Below, in pieces: positions 44,150 through 53,851 of a stretch of 61,338 nt of DNA (position 1 is its first letter; each line of letters opens with the position of its first letter). The stretch is from positions 1 to 61,338 of the forward strand of contig NW_005179336.1 of the NCBI RefSeq assembly GCF_000350225.1, written 5' to 3'. Made by a program: the position numbers and the translations under genes. This DNA comes from Chondrus crispus (Eukaryota; Rhodophyta; Florideophyceae; Gigartinales; Gigartinaceae). The notes beneath the pieces are model-generated. The model was given only the letters and a program-made list of their open reading frames with translations. It searched no databases and had not been told where the DNA came from.

Positions 44150-44475
44150 GTACCAAAACGCAATAAACTACTGCATGCCCATGCCCAGTGGTTAATCTGG
44201 GATGTTTTTGAGATGGATCAGCCCAGCACGTATGGCAGTACCGCCAAATATTACAATGAGGCACTGCCATGTCCAATGGTAAATCTGCGATTTTTTTCAG
44301 TTGGCCCAGCGACGGCAAGGTATTGGAAGAGTACCAATAGATTACGGCTTGCACGGAATTCGGTGCAAAATCAGTATCAAAAATTTTGCTCAAAAAATGT
44401 CTTGACTATCATTGGTACCGCCAAATCAAAACTTAAATTAATCGTAACGTTACGGGCCAGATTTACTTCGTAGTG
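44150..44475. repeat. Right subterminal repeats and terminal inverted repeat of the CACTA element
   Basis: A degenerate unit of about 90 bp (CCCAGTGGTTAATCTGGG then CCAATGGTAAATCTGCG) and the word GGTACCGCCAAAT or GTACCGCCAAAT (about 44232 and 44414) recur. The last 13 bases (44463-44475) are the inverted terminal repeat ending CGTAGTG. Confidence 0.7.
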
Positions 44476-47009
44476 CTTCTTCTTCGCGAATGAGTTTGAT
44501 AATATCTCAATCCTTCACATCTTCGATGTTCATACTGGCCTCTCCGCCGCTCACCTCATGCCGTCCAGGGAAATGACCCTTTTTGCACGCGCTTTGGAAG
44601 TTAATTGGATCAATCTCCATGGCTCCCCCGCAGTCGTGTCGGCAGACCCTGAGTTCTTTAACTCGAGGTTCGCGGAAGCCTTAAGGTACTTCGACATTCA
44701 ATTCCAACCAAGACCGGCCCGCCGTCACAATAAGCTGGGGGTCGTTGAACGCAAGAACTCTGTCGTTCGCACACTTATCCAGCGGCTCCTCAAGGACGCT
44801 GACTACTTCGATCCAAGTCGAGATAGGAAGCCGGAGCAAGAGGATATCCTCTCACGAGCAGTTTATCTCAGCAACATCTTGTACGGAAGTCGGTCGATGA
44901 GCAGCTTTGAGCTCGCCCGCGGTTACACCCCCGCCCTTCTCAGTCTTCCTCAAGCCAAGGTTCCTTCCAAACTCCTTCTCGCCTACAATGAGCAGATGGC
45001 CAGGAGAGCTCTCAGCCTGTTCCAAAAGTCACGCGTGCCTGTTACACTAACGGCTGAAGATCTGACGAAGAATGACGGAGTCTATTTCTTCAAACGCAGC
45101 GCGAAATTTGGTCTCTGAGTAAGCGCGTACATTCGAGACTGCCATCCTCACTTCGCAGTTCTTTCCAGAAAGCAAGATCATGCCGGAAAGCCCATCCGGG
45201 CCGCCTGTGAAGATATACGGAAGGCCCCGAGCTCCACTCTTCTTCAAAAGCTCGACCGCATTGACTTCATCTTCCCCAGGTCATATTCCGTGGTTGACGA
45301 GGATTATGAGGATAGTGAAATACCTATCACTGCTGATCTACCGGAAATATATCCAGAACTTGCGAATAATGCCTCGAATACCACCCCTCCATTGACAACA
45401 CGGAAGCCCTGTCAATCGCAGTTGCTTCCGAACATTCCCGCTCCAGGAGCAGGCAATGACCATCTGGATATTGACAAAGAATGGTCTAACTGGGTCGCAC
45501 ACTCGCCTTCCCCCACGGGGTCTTCAGTTAAAAAGCCCCATCGCAATAACAAACCGCTTCAGGACGTCAGTCTGTACGCAGTAGAGCGCTGCAATGCATT
45601 GTTTGGTACAGAATATCCAAAATCCAAGGAAAACTCTCAAGTCAACATTACTCGCACACATGAACCGCCAGAACCGGAAAAAGACATTGGTGATACTGCG
45701 CTAGTGTCTCCACCTCAACTTCCTCATTCCTTGCAATCGTCGGAGCAAGTGGTGCTCCATGACATGAAGCGAGTTATCGGAGACGGTCCAGTCTCCGAGT
45801 TCAAGCTCCAGTTCGCGCCTTGGTGGATCATAGACAGAGCTATTGCTGACGAAACGAGTAACTACCATGACGCAGGAGCGTACAAGGAGTTACATTTTAG
45901 AGAAATTCCAAAAGGTGCAAACGTGGTCACCTCGCATCACTTCTTCCAGATCAAGAACCAGGCAGAGGAAGGACGGCTCCGTCTGAAATGCCGCTTGGTT
46001 CCTTATGGAAACCGGGACAGAGAGAAAGACTCTGTGCGAAAAGACTCCGCAACAGCCCAATTTCCGATCGTCCGCCTGCTTCTCTCCTTGGCGACCATTC
46101 TGTCCCTATCGGTCGCCTCCATCGACATAAAGGGTGCTTACCTCCAGGCAGTAAATCTCCCTCGCGATATATACGTTCGTCCACCTTCAGGCTGGGCATC
46201 ATCTCCACAAATGCTATGGAAACTTCTCAAGCCCGCTTACGGCATAGTGGAGTCTGGACGATTATGGCAACTAGTTGCCGAGGACTGGCTCTCCAGTAAT
46301 GGGTTCCTCCCAATACCTGGTCTCCTGCAGCTATTTGTCCGTTACTCCAATAGAGGAACTATTGAGGTATTGGTGGCCAAAGTCGTCGATGACTTCCTTA
46401 TCGCCGGCTGGGCACGCCATATTCAGCAGTTTCATGACTCGATCTCTCAACGATTTGTGGTCGGGAGTTTCGTGATGAACAAAGACTTAGTCTTCAACAG
46501 GCTTCACATGGGTCGCTCGTCCTTGGCATGCAGGAATATGTTGACAGTATCAATCCTCTGCCATTTACAAGGGAACGCAGGCGGCAGAGCTCACACAGAG
46601 CCACTATCGAAGAGCTTACCGCTTATCAAGGTTTAGCTGGTAGCTTAAACTTCTTAGGTCATGGAATCCTTCCGCAAGCTGCCTTCGCAGCAAGCTATCT
46701 TCAAAAGGCCATCGGACGTCTCAAAGTTTCCAACCTGATCGTCGCCAACCAGCTACTTTCCGAACTGAAAACACTTGCGCAAACTCTGACCTTCAAAAGC
46801 CCTAAATCTCTCGAACAACCTTGCTATTTGGCCTTCTCTGATGCCAGTCAAGGTACATGATTGGTGGACAGCAGAATCCAGAAGACGCATTAACTAAGCG
46901 AAACGTCGTCATGTTTCGTCTCTTGAACACGTTGATGAAGGGTGGAGTTGTACACGAAGAGCTGTTACGCAATGCCCGACGTATGTCGAAGTACAATCCA
47001 TCTACTTGA
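44476..47009 (+). pseudogene. copia pol, 3' part: integrase core, reverse transcriptase, RNase H remnant
   Basis: The integrase frame resumes at the CACTA junction and continues as FFFANEFDN, then IFDVHTGLSAAHL. VVSADPEFF carries the second catalytic acid, and NKLGVVERKN the last. One TGA (45116-45118) interrupts the same frame, which then runs to 46636. It includes the RVT_2-type reverse transcriptase with KCRLVPYGNRD, ASIDIKGAYLQA and VVDDFL (the YVDD position). A frameshift near 46530 leads to YQGLAGSLNFLGHG. RNase H begins at AFSDASQG, then jumps with a frame change to NPEDALTKRN, so most of RNase H is deleted. The stop TGA is at 47007. Confidence 0.85.
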
Positions 47010-47601
47010 GAAGTGGATATTTATTCTTCGTCTTCACACTCAATAGCCCTCTTCTTCCTTCTAAATACAGCCTTTCGTACAACATGTTCCACTTCCCTTT
47101 TCTTCTCTTCGCCACGCTTCGGTCTGGACTTGCGGTGGTTGTTTTTCCCTTTGCCGGATTTCTAGATTTCCAATCTCCTTACCTCAGCAACTTCGTCGAG
47201 ATGGTTCCTGTCTCCAACACAGGCAGCCAGAACTCCAGGTTAAAGCCTCAAGACGAGCTTCTCTACGCAGCCACTGGACAAGATCTGAAATCCTGCTCGG
47301 ACTCACCGACAGAGCCAACTCTAACATCTGGACGCTCATGTGCGACTCCTCCACTCCGTAGCGCACGCGAACCGCCGTCGACTTCCACTTTGTGCTCATG
47401 AACGTGACAGCATCGGCTTCGACACTCCTCCGCAAACCCGGCATGCGAACGACGAGCTTCATCGCTGACCCGAATGTGCCGCCCGATCCCGGGCCTTCCG
47501 GCTCTCTGTAGGTTCAAGGGCGACACGGGGGCCGTCGGCGCGGCGGAAGTCAGCGTGGCGGCAGCGAAAATCGCAGTTGTTTCTCGGGCCAGCAGGGGGT
47601 G
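47010..47601. other. copia 3' untranslated region
   Basis: About 590 bp between the pol stop and the 3' LTR, with no supported gene. It ends in AGCAGGGGGTG, a short purine-rich tract in the place of the polypurine tract. Confidence 0.55.
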
Positions 47602-47918
47602 TGTTGGAGGGGACAGTCTGCCGACGGCGGGTAGCCCCGAAAAACATTTAAATTTAATGTGGCTGTACTGTGGTCGCCGCTGGTGCGGCGGCGAATAAAT
47701 AGAGGGCTCAAGTCCGGCGTCCATCTGATTCCCCGGGGGTATCCGCTACTCATTCTCCTCTCGCCGGCCAATCCTCTCGAGCACCATCTCGAGACGATCT
47801 TTTCCCGTCGGCAAAATCCCCAACGTTCGCCTCCCTCTTCCCCTGTTATCATTCGCCGCTACGCGCGACCGCATTCCAGCAGTGCTACTAACATCCTTGT
47901 GCACTCCTGCCTACCATA
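47602..47918 (+). repeat. 3' LTR of the copia element
   Basis: It starts TGTTGGAGGGG and ends CTACCATA, exactly the length of the 5' LTR. Eight substitutions separate the two copies, six of them transitions. GTGTG follows at 47919-47923. Confidence 0.93.
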
Positions 47919-48119
47919 GTGTGACCACTTGTTCGAAACTCCCCGAAAAACCTGCCCTAATTACATCGCCGACGTCGCTTTTCTCGCCTTTCTTGATCCC
48001 TCTCCTTTGATTTGAAGTGTTTCGTTTCTCAAAGCGACGACAACCCCCTCACATTATGCAATCGATCATTCGTCGTGTCTACAACTGTCCATCCGAAATT
48101 TAAGGAGATCTGCTTCGTA

Positions 48120-49196
48120 ATGATTAATGTGGAGAGGGTATCAGCCGACCCTCACATTCTTGGCAATGGGACTGTTACTCCGTGCTTTGCCTGTAGTCTT
48201 TGTCACCCACAGAAACCGACCAAGGCAGTTACACTAACAAATGCAAAGTTAGAGACATACGCAAGCGATGATACAGGGGGCATTCTAAACCCGTTTGTCA
48301 GGCTCAAACGGACCGGAAACCGGACTATTTCGCTTTGCACTCCTTGTCGTCACAAGCGTTGGGGTTGGAATGTCATTTCGTATGACAGAAAGTACCGGAA
48401 AAACAATGCTGCCCGCGCATTACCTGCATGGCAGACGAGGTGTGCTCCAGATCGGGAAAGGTCAAAAAGAAAAGTATGTCATATATGCTCATCAATAAGG
48501 AACGCATCAACTGTGGATGAAGATGTTGTTAGAACCCCGAGCTGTGACTGGAAATTATACAACATTATCTCCAGAGAAGACTCCTTACTATATGACGTGT
48601 TTATGATGGAGTTTCGAAGACGCACAGGTTGTGACTTTGAGACCGTGCGGGAATTGGTCGAAGACCCCTCCAAATATTATCTTTGTTACATCCACATCAA
48701 CCACAGCCGCTATTCTCAAGAGGCTGCGTTCAGAGAAATAGCGAGCGAACGGGACATATCTCTGTCCGTGGTAGGAGGATGTGGGATAGAGAATGGATAT
48801 GATATGGATGGGTCTATTGCGCTTGAAGAGGAGCAAGCTGTGAAGGATGTTGTGGTCAATATCAAAAACGTCATGACTTGTTGCAGTTGCAAAGGCAATT
48901 GCTTGTCTCGCAGATGCTCGTGCTTCAGAAAAAAGGAGAGTTGTATTGGATGCAGGTGCAGCGAAGATCTATGCAAGAACCGTAGGAATGGATATCAATC
49001 AGGTCAGAATGCGAGAGTAGTTCAGGAGAGTGGACAAGAAAACCCAATTGCGACAAACCCCACTTTACGAATCATTCAAATTGAGGAGGATGCGGAGAGT
49101 GAATTGCAGTCGGATGTTAGCCTGTTGGATACCCGGCAATCCTCCGCTGGAAGCATGGAGCTCGTACAAGACGACGTGGCAGCACTAATACGATAA
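48120..49196 (+). CDS. Cysteine-rich protein with a CXC (tesmin/TSO1-like) motif
   Basis: The ATG at 48120 gives 358 residues; the same frame is open upstream to 48012 without an ATG. The middle part has paired cysteines (FACSLC, CTPC, CHIC) that suggest a zinc-binding fold. Near residue 260 the pattern CCSCKGNCLSRRCSC followed by CIGCRC and CKN matches the spacing of one CXC repeat of tesmin/TSO1-type DNA-binding proteins. Such motifs also occur in transposon proteins. The gene lies only about 200 bp after the copia element and close to another retroelement. It may be a fragment of a mobile-element gene or a host regulator, and possibly lacks upstream exons. Confidence 0.5.
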   Translation: MINVERVSADPHILGNGTVTPCFACSLCHPQKPTKAVTLTNAKLETYASDDTGGILNPFVRLKRTGNRTISLCTPCRHKRWGWNVISYDRKYRKNNAARALPAWQTRCAPDRERSKRKVCHICSSIRNASTVDEDVVRTPSCDWKLYNIISREDSLLYDVFMMEFRRRTGCDFETVRELVEDPSKYYLCYIHINHSRYSQEAAFREIASERDISLSVVGGCGIENGYDMDGSIALEEEQAVKDVVVNIKNVMTCCSCKGNCLSRRCSCFRKKESCIGCRCSEDLCKNRRNGYQSGQNARVVQESGQENPIATNPTLRIIQIEEDAESELQSDVSLLDTRQSSAGSMELVQDDVAALIR

Positions 49197-50571
49197 GGGA
49201 CGAAGCTCCCAAAAGGATATGCTTGCGGGATAGGATGGCGGTAGATAATGGAATGTGTTTTGTTCATCGGATAACAATAATGAAAAATGTGCATGCGGTT
49301 GTGTAGGATTATCGCGACACCTGCCATGTTTGGCAGAAAATTCTGATTGTGTTCGCGATACTCCGAGATTCCGTTTTTAAACCACACAACGCAAAGGGGA
49401 GGCCCTTCCGCACATAATCCACCACTCATGCGGCGGTTTAGACTTTTCTAACGATTAAATGACGAACTACACCTCTTCGTCGAGGGCATTTTCATCAGGG
49501 AGATGTCCGCGACATCTGACATGGAAACAATATGAGCATTCGATGAGCCTAAAATTCAGTTATGTTTTGATAATCAGGAGTATGGGTCTTTGATACCATA
49601 CTGCACGATTTGCAGATAATTATTTCACAAATAGGAACAGATCACTCACTGCAGATGCAAAAACTATCTTACTATATCTGAAACCTCTTTCAAAAGTTGC
49701 TCTCTTCTGGAGTCCTTTCAATCCAGCATCTGCATTACAAAATGTGTTTGTCTCAACAACTGAAATTCAGTTACAGTGCCTCCTACGATATACAGTAATC
49801 TCTCTTTATAAGAATGAGGACGGGAAAGGACATTATTATTCATGTAAAGAGAATATTCCTATGGCGGCAGTTACATATGATGCTTGTCTAGCAAGGTTAC
49901 TGGCCCCTGAAAAGAAGGAATCAATTCTCGTTTGCTTCTGCTTCTGCACTTTGGCAGCTGAGAGATCTCTTTTGATGCACCGAAGGTAGCGTAGTACAGC
50001 CAAATTCGGAACATCTGTCTGACCATTATACCAACCAGATATCGGACATCTGTTTAGCCGTTTTAGAGGACCAAAATATGTTCCCTCCTACATACTGTAC
50101 TACATGGGATAAAGCGACATTCGACATACTATATTCTTATGTCGCATATGAATAAATGTCATGAAAATATGGTTGTTTTGGCCATTCCCAGGACGGGAAA
50201 CAGTGTATGTATTCTAATAAAAAGAATATTCTTTTGCGGGTCATTCTTTTAAAGAGAGACTACTGTAGTGCTATAGCGTGACATAACTCTAGCTATGGCA
50301 CTATTGGGGGGATGGCACTATATAAAGGAGGCTCGAATACATATATTTGGGGACAAAGCACACTGCTAACACAAACACGACAAAGCCTGTACAGTATAAC
50401 ACAACTAAATAACTTCATCCTTTGAGTACTGAACCATGCCGGATGATACACGTGTGAGCTTGTAGTGCCTCCGCAAGAACTGTTAGGCACGTGTACTCCA
50501 AAAACGCGTACTCCAAAGTAGTTAGCAAGTGTTACTTTTTCGCTCTCTTTGAATACATGTTTGTACTGTAG
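49197..50571. other. Intergenic region between the CXC gene and the chromovirus
   Basis: This is 1.4 kb of AT-rich sequence with no supported gene. TACTGTA/TACAGTA words cluster at 49793, 50094, 50265 and 50392. A TATATAAAGGAGG-like box (about 50318) could be a promoter, but no frame follows. Confidence 0.5.
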
Positions 50572-51164
50572 TGTAGTATAATCACCCCCAACGACGAGGG
50601 GGGTGAGTACTGACAGTTCGGGAAGACCCCGATCGGCGGGAAGACAGAAGCACGGCCCACCCACGGTACCGAGCACGGGCTCGAGGTAGCGGTGGTAGAG
50701 CGGGATCGGGGAGGACGCGCGCACGCGCGAGCGGTTCTACGCCTCGACGCCCCGGAGAGGTACTGGGTGACGATCCAGTACCGACGGGCGGAGGCGGAGC
50801 CGGCTCGTGGGCGTGCTACGCGCGTCCTCAACCCGCGCGCGGTGCGACTCCTAGGTAAAACGGACGGAAGTACCTAAAAGTAAGCGGGCGGACCAAGGTG
50901 GAGGATCCTTGACAAGTCCGTGCTTGTCGTCCTCCACCGCCGGCGGTCCGCTCATATTTAATGTACATCGTAGTCTATCATAACTCTACAGTAGTGCCGG
51001 TCTACCGACACTGTAGCGCTGTCAGCCGGCGGGGCTGACAGTCCACGTGTAGTACGCGTCCCGTACACGTGGAGGACACGTGTGTGCGCGCATGGCTGTA
51101 AGGCTCGTTGCCTTACTGTCCCTGATCCAATCCTAATCTAATTTGCGTTTGGGGTTATACCACA
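50572..51164 (-). repeat. Probable 3' LTR of the chromovirus
   Basis: On the - strand it starts TGTGGTATAACCCC directly after a purine tract. The opposite end on the + strand reads TGTAGTATAATCACCCC, an inverted match, giving about 593 bp. The 5' LTR lies outside the window, so this boundary cannot be confirmed by comparison. Confidence 0.65.
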
Positions 51165-51165
51165 T

Positions 51166-51179
51166 CACCCCCCCCTCAA
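51166..51179 (-). promoter_or_regulatory. Polypurine tract of the chromovirus
   Basis: The - strand reads CTTGAGGGGGGGGTGA directly before the LTR start TGTGG. This is the place and composition of a plus-strand primer for reverse transcription. A similar tract (AAGGAGGGGGCCC) follows the pol stop at about 55740. Confidence 0.7.
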
Positions 51180-51206
51180 GAGTGAACGTCCGCGTTCACT
51201 CCTGAG
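51175..51206 (+). promoter_or_regulatory. Conserved hairpin, copy A
   Basis: A 14-bp stem (13 paired, one A/C mismatch) with loop UCCG. The core is GAGTGAACG / CGTTCACTC. It lies between the polypurine tract and the start of the + strand frame at 51352, and it matches copy B at 55748-55779 in shape, loop and mismatch position. Confidence 0.8.
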
Positions 51207-51351
51207 GCTTGCAGAACCTGTCCGTCCCACTCCCTGAACCCCGAGCAGATCCGACCTGGTATACGAGTTTCCCCCCCCTTTGCGCACTGTCCCACTTCGT
51301 CCTTGACAGCGCCATTTGGTCGTCCCCTCTCGCGTCACCGCCCGTGTCAGC

Positions 51352-51900
51352 ATGGCCGACCCGCGGTCTATTCCTCTCCCGCAGTCACCCCCGGGCGTCG
51401 TGAAGCCAACTATGGCGGAGGCGGTGGCCGTCGGGACCCCGCCTTCGAGCGGGCTCAGACTCCCAAGTGCGTCATCCGGACGGCGTGAGGGTGGCGTCGT
51501 CCTGGCCCAAGCGGGTCCGCTCCCTCCGCCGGGTTTCCAGAAGTCCCGCTCGCGGTCCACGACCGTGTCTTTGGAACTGGTGGCCCCCGGTGAGGGGCCA
51601 TCCAAGCCGGTCCTTTCGTTTCGCCCGGCTACCCCTTCCGTCCCAGCAGCTGACATCCCGCCTTCCGCTCTCTCTGCCGCCCGGTGCGGCTCGGCCGCTC
51701 CCCTCGCGTCGGGGGCGGCCCGCAAGATGGATGGCGCGTCCTTCGGTCCTCCACCCCGTGATCCCCTTCCCTCTACCGTCAATGGGGAGGGGGAGTCGCC
51801 CTCTGCCACTCGGTGGCTAGGGGTACCGTCGTTCGAAGTCCCACCGCTCCCATCAGCGAGCTACGGTACCCCTGGCGCCGCCGCGGCCGCTCGGGGGTAA
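51352..51900 (+). CDS. Antisense ORF, N-terminal part (Pro/Ala/Ser-rich)
   Basis: The ATG at 51352 (MADPRSIPLPQ) opens 182 codons on the strand opposite to pol. The protein is low in complexity and rich in Pro, Ser, Ala and Arg, so it is probably disordered. It ends at TAA 51898-51900, right after a run of five G (51893-51897). The next frame, one base back, stays open for 580 codons. The two parts may therefore be one protein made by a -1 slip at CGGGGG, or one gene with a 1-bp loss or gain. No family is recognised. Confidence 0.5.
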   Translation: MADPRSIPLPQSPPGVVKPTMAEAVAVGTPPSSGLRLPSASSGRREGGVVLAQAGPLPPPGFQKSRSRSTTVSLELVAPGEGPSKPVLSFRPATPSVPAADIPPSALSAARCGSAAPLASGAARKMDGASFGPPPRDPLPSTVNGEGESPSATRWLGVPSFEVPPLPSASYGTPGAAAAARG

Positions 51901-53642
51901 CCGTCGAGGAACTTTCTTCCTGCACGTGGCTTCGTTCCGACCTAGCCCGCGTGTTCAAGGTTCGCGAAGCCGGTGGTGTGCAGGAGGCGTCGTCCATTCT
52001 ACACCGGTTGATGGGCGAAGGCGGCGGCTCCGGGTACCAGCTGCCGGACGAGCTGATCGGAGATCGTACCTTCGCGTACAGTGTCGCGGAGGTCCTCTTC
52101 GTCGACCGGATGGGATCGTTCCTGTCTAACGCAAGACAGGTCGACCCCCGGCGGTTCGTGTTACCGGAGGTGGTGGGGCTGTACGTGTCGCCCCGCCCCT
52201 ATGCGTTCACTAAGCCCCGGGTGGCTCTGCAGAAGTCTTCGTGCTCCTTGATGCGTCTCCACGGTGTGGGATTCGCCCACCACGATTGGTCCGCCTATCG
52301 GCGGGAGAACGAGGCGGACGGTCGTGTTGTTACGACGTCTGCCTTCGCGTCCGGCCTGTCTCCGGAAGACTTCCCCGCTCTCCCTGTCGACGTGAGGGAG
52401 AGCTTTCCCTCGCTCGGAGTGCACCCGCTTCTGCCTCCGGTCTTGAAGCATTTCGGGATTGCATGTGCCAACCCGCAGCACCCAGCCCACTCGCGGCTCG
52501 CGTATAATTATGAGCGCGAGTGGGCTTGGTCGGTGTGCTGCGCGTTCATGGCCGAGGCGCACATGAACAAGCGAGTCTTCATTCAGGCGGACTCTACGGT
52601 CACGTTCGTAGGACGCGTCGTGTCCGGCCTTCCTGATGCCGTCCTCCATTCGACAGAGCACGGGTCCTCCCACGTCCCCTGGACGTTCGCCCAGGCCGTG
52701 GGCCTCATGGTCCGTGCTGGCGAGATCAGCTCGCGGAACCATCACCCGTGGATGGACTATACCACCGGGGCCCGGGCTTCCTTCGTCACATACGAACCGG
52801 CGTCGGATGCCTTCGTCGCTCGCTCCGTTCCTGTCCCCTTGGTTGTCGGCAACACGGGGAAGAGGGGAGGCGTCGGGTGCGAGAGTCGGCGGGACCGGCG
52901 AAAGCGCTACCGGGACCTCGACGCCGCGTGCGTGGACCCCGCTGGTCTCAACCTGAACCCCTACCGTACGATGTCAGGGGTCGGTCGCCCCGGGACAGGG
53001 GGCCTTGCCTCTACAGGGGCCATCCTCCCCGTCCCGCCTCTTGACGAGGTGGCGCAGGCCACGCCGCCGGCGCACTGTGTACGCGACCTCGTGCTCCCCC
53101 GAGGGGAGCTGGTGACCGTTCCCAAGGTAGTACGGGCCTTGGGGGTCGCCAGCCAGCGGACCTGGACGGTAGGCGGGCTGGTGGGCACCCTTGCAGACTG
53201 GTTTCTGGCTCGGAGTGACGAAGCGCGCGGTCTTCGTGACGACCTGGCGGCGCGCTCTACAGAACTTCAACGGGTGACCCAGGAGGTGGCCGCTATACGC
53301 GAGGCGTCCGAACGCCAGGCGGTCGTCTACGAGCGAGTCCTGCACGAACGCGAGCGCTATCGACGCGAACGCGACCGTCTGCGTTCGGTTCAGTCGGTAC
53401 CCTTGCCGGCGGGTGGCGCTCCTACTAACGCTCTGGTCCCTCCCGTCAGGCGCGATCCGTACGCTGATTATGAGCCCGGTCCTCCCCCTCCCCGAAGCTG
53501 GGCGTCCGGGGAGGGCACGCCGCATGTCTTCATGCCTAGCCTCGCCGAACTGGACACCGAGACACCTCGGCATCCGGGGTATTGTCCCCCGGATAAACAT
53601 GCTTCGGGGTCTCGCGGGCCCTCGAACAATGCGAGTCGCTGA
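51897..53642 (+). CDS. Antisense ORF, main part, unknown 581-residue protein
   Basis: The frame is open from before 51813, and its first ATG is only at 52011. Coding-like sequence (VTVEELSSCTWLRSD) starts at the slip site, so reading from the preceding frame is likely. A globular middle part has conserved-looking aromatic blocks (FAHHDWSAYRREN, YNYEREWAWSVCCAFM, NHHPWMDYTTGARASF). A coiled coil follows near the C terminus (SDEARGLRDDLAARSTELQ and beyond), and a proline-rich tail ends ASR. Capsid-like proteins can look like this, but no match is claimed. Its position between pol and the 3' LTR, on the other strand, resembles the antisense ORFs of some plant gypsy elements. Confidence 0.6.
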   Translation, partial: VTVEELSSCTWLRSDLARVFKVREAGGVQEASSILHRLMGEGGGSGYQLPDELIGDRTFAYSVAEVLFVDRMGSFLSNARQVDPRRFVLPEVVGLYVSPRPYAFTKPRVALQKSSCSLMRLHGVGFAHHDWSAYRRENEADGRVVTTSAFASGLSPEDFPALPVDVRESFPSLGVHPLLPPVLKHFGIACANPQHPAHSRLAYNYEREWAWSVCCAFMAEAHMNKRVFIQADSTVTFVGRVVSGLPDAVLHSTEHGSSHVPWTFAQAVGLMVRAGEISSRNHHPWMDYTTGARASFVTYEPASDAFVARSVPVPLVVGNTGKRGGVGCESRRDRRKRYRDLDAACVDPAGLNLNPYRTMSGVGRPGTGGLASTGAILPVPPLDEVAQATPPAHCVRDLVLPRGELVTVPKVVRALGVASQRTWTVGGLVGTLADWFLARSDEARGLRDDLAARSTELQRVTQEVAAIREASERQAVVYERVLHERERYRRERDRLRSVQSVPLPAGGAPTNALVPPVRRDPYADYEPGPPPPRSWASGEGTPHVFMPSLAELDTETPRHPGYCPPDKHASGSRGPSNNASR

Positions 53643-53851
53643 CCGCGCGGTCTGGTCGTCAACCGCGCGGTGCCCTTCTTCCCTTACGTCGTCGAGGACG
53701 ACACAGTAAACATTGCTTCCATCGTGACGTGTTTCTTCGAGTCTGTTCGTTGCTTCTAATTCCCCTTTGTCATCGGCGTGACACAGCACGCCCGCCCGTG
53801 CTTTCCTCAAAGCGGAGGAGGAAGGGGCGATGGCAGATCGCGTTCCCCTCG

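Larger units (their letters stand above)
29392..44475. mobile_element. 15,084-bp CACTA (En/Spm-type) DNA transposon nested in copia integrase
   Basis: The left end reads CACTACGAGGTCA and the right end, on the other strand, CACTACGAAGTAA: 8 bp perfect, 11 of the first 13. It is flanked by CT on both sides (29390-29391 and 44476-44477). Removing it with one CT copy rejoins the host integrase codons in frame (…QLD, FFFANEF…). It holds a TNP2-like transposase remnant, four other gene units of unknown role, a 218-bp tandem repeat and degenerate subterminal repeats near the right end. It also carries eleven exact GCGGCCGC sites. The transposase is broken, so the copy is probably non-autonomous now. 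Confidence 0.9.
26923..47918 (+). mobile_element. Ty1/copia retrotransposon, split by a nested CACTA element
   Basis: Two 317-bp LTRs bound the element, with GTGTG on both outer sides (26918-26922 and 47919-47923). Without the nested insertion the element is about 5.9 kb. Gene order is gag with a CCHC knuckle, a protease-like segment, integrase, reverse transcriptase and a truncated RNase H, which is the copia order (integrase before RT). It is defective: gag, protease and the integrase-RT joint carry in-frame TGA codons, there are frameshifts, and most of RNase H is deleted. The LTRs differ at 8 of 317 positions. Confidence 0.93.

Noticed and set aside
27663..45118. TGA as a sense codon or selenocysteine site
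   Set aside because: Host genes in the same window end with TGA, and the interrupted frames also carry frameshifts and deletions. Nonsense decay is simpler.
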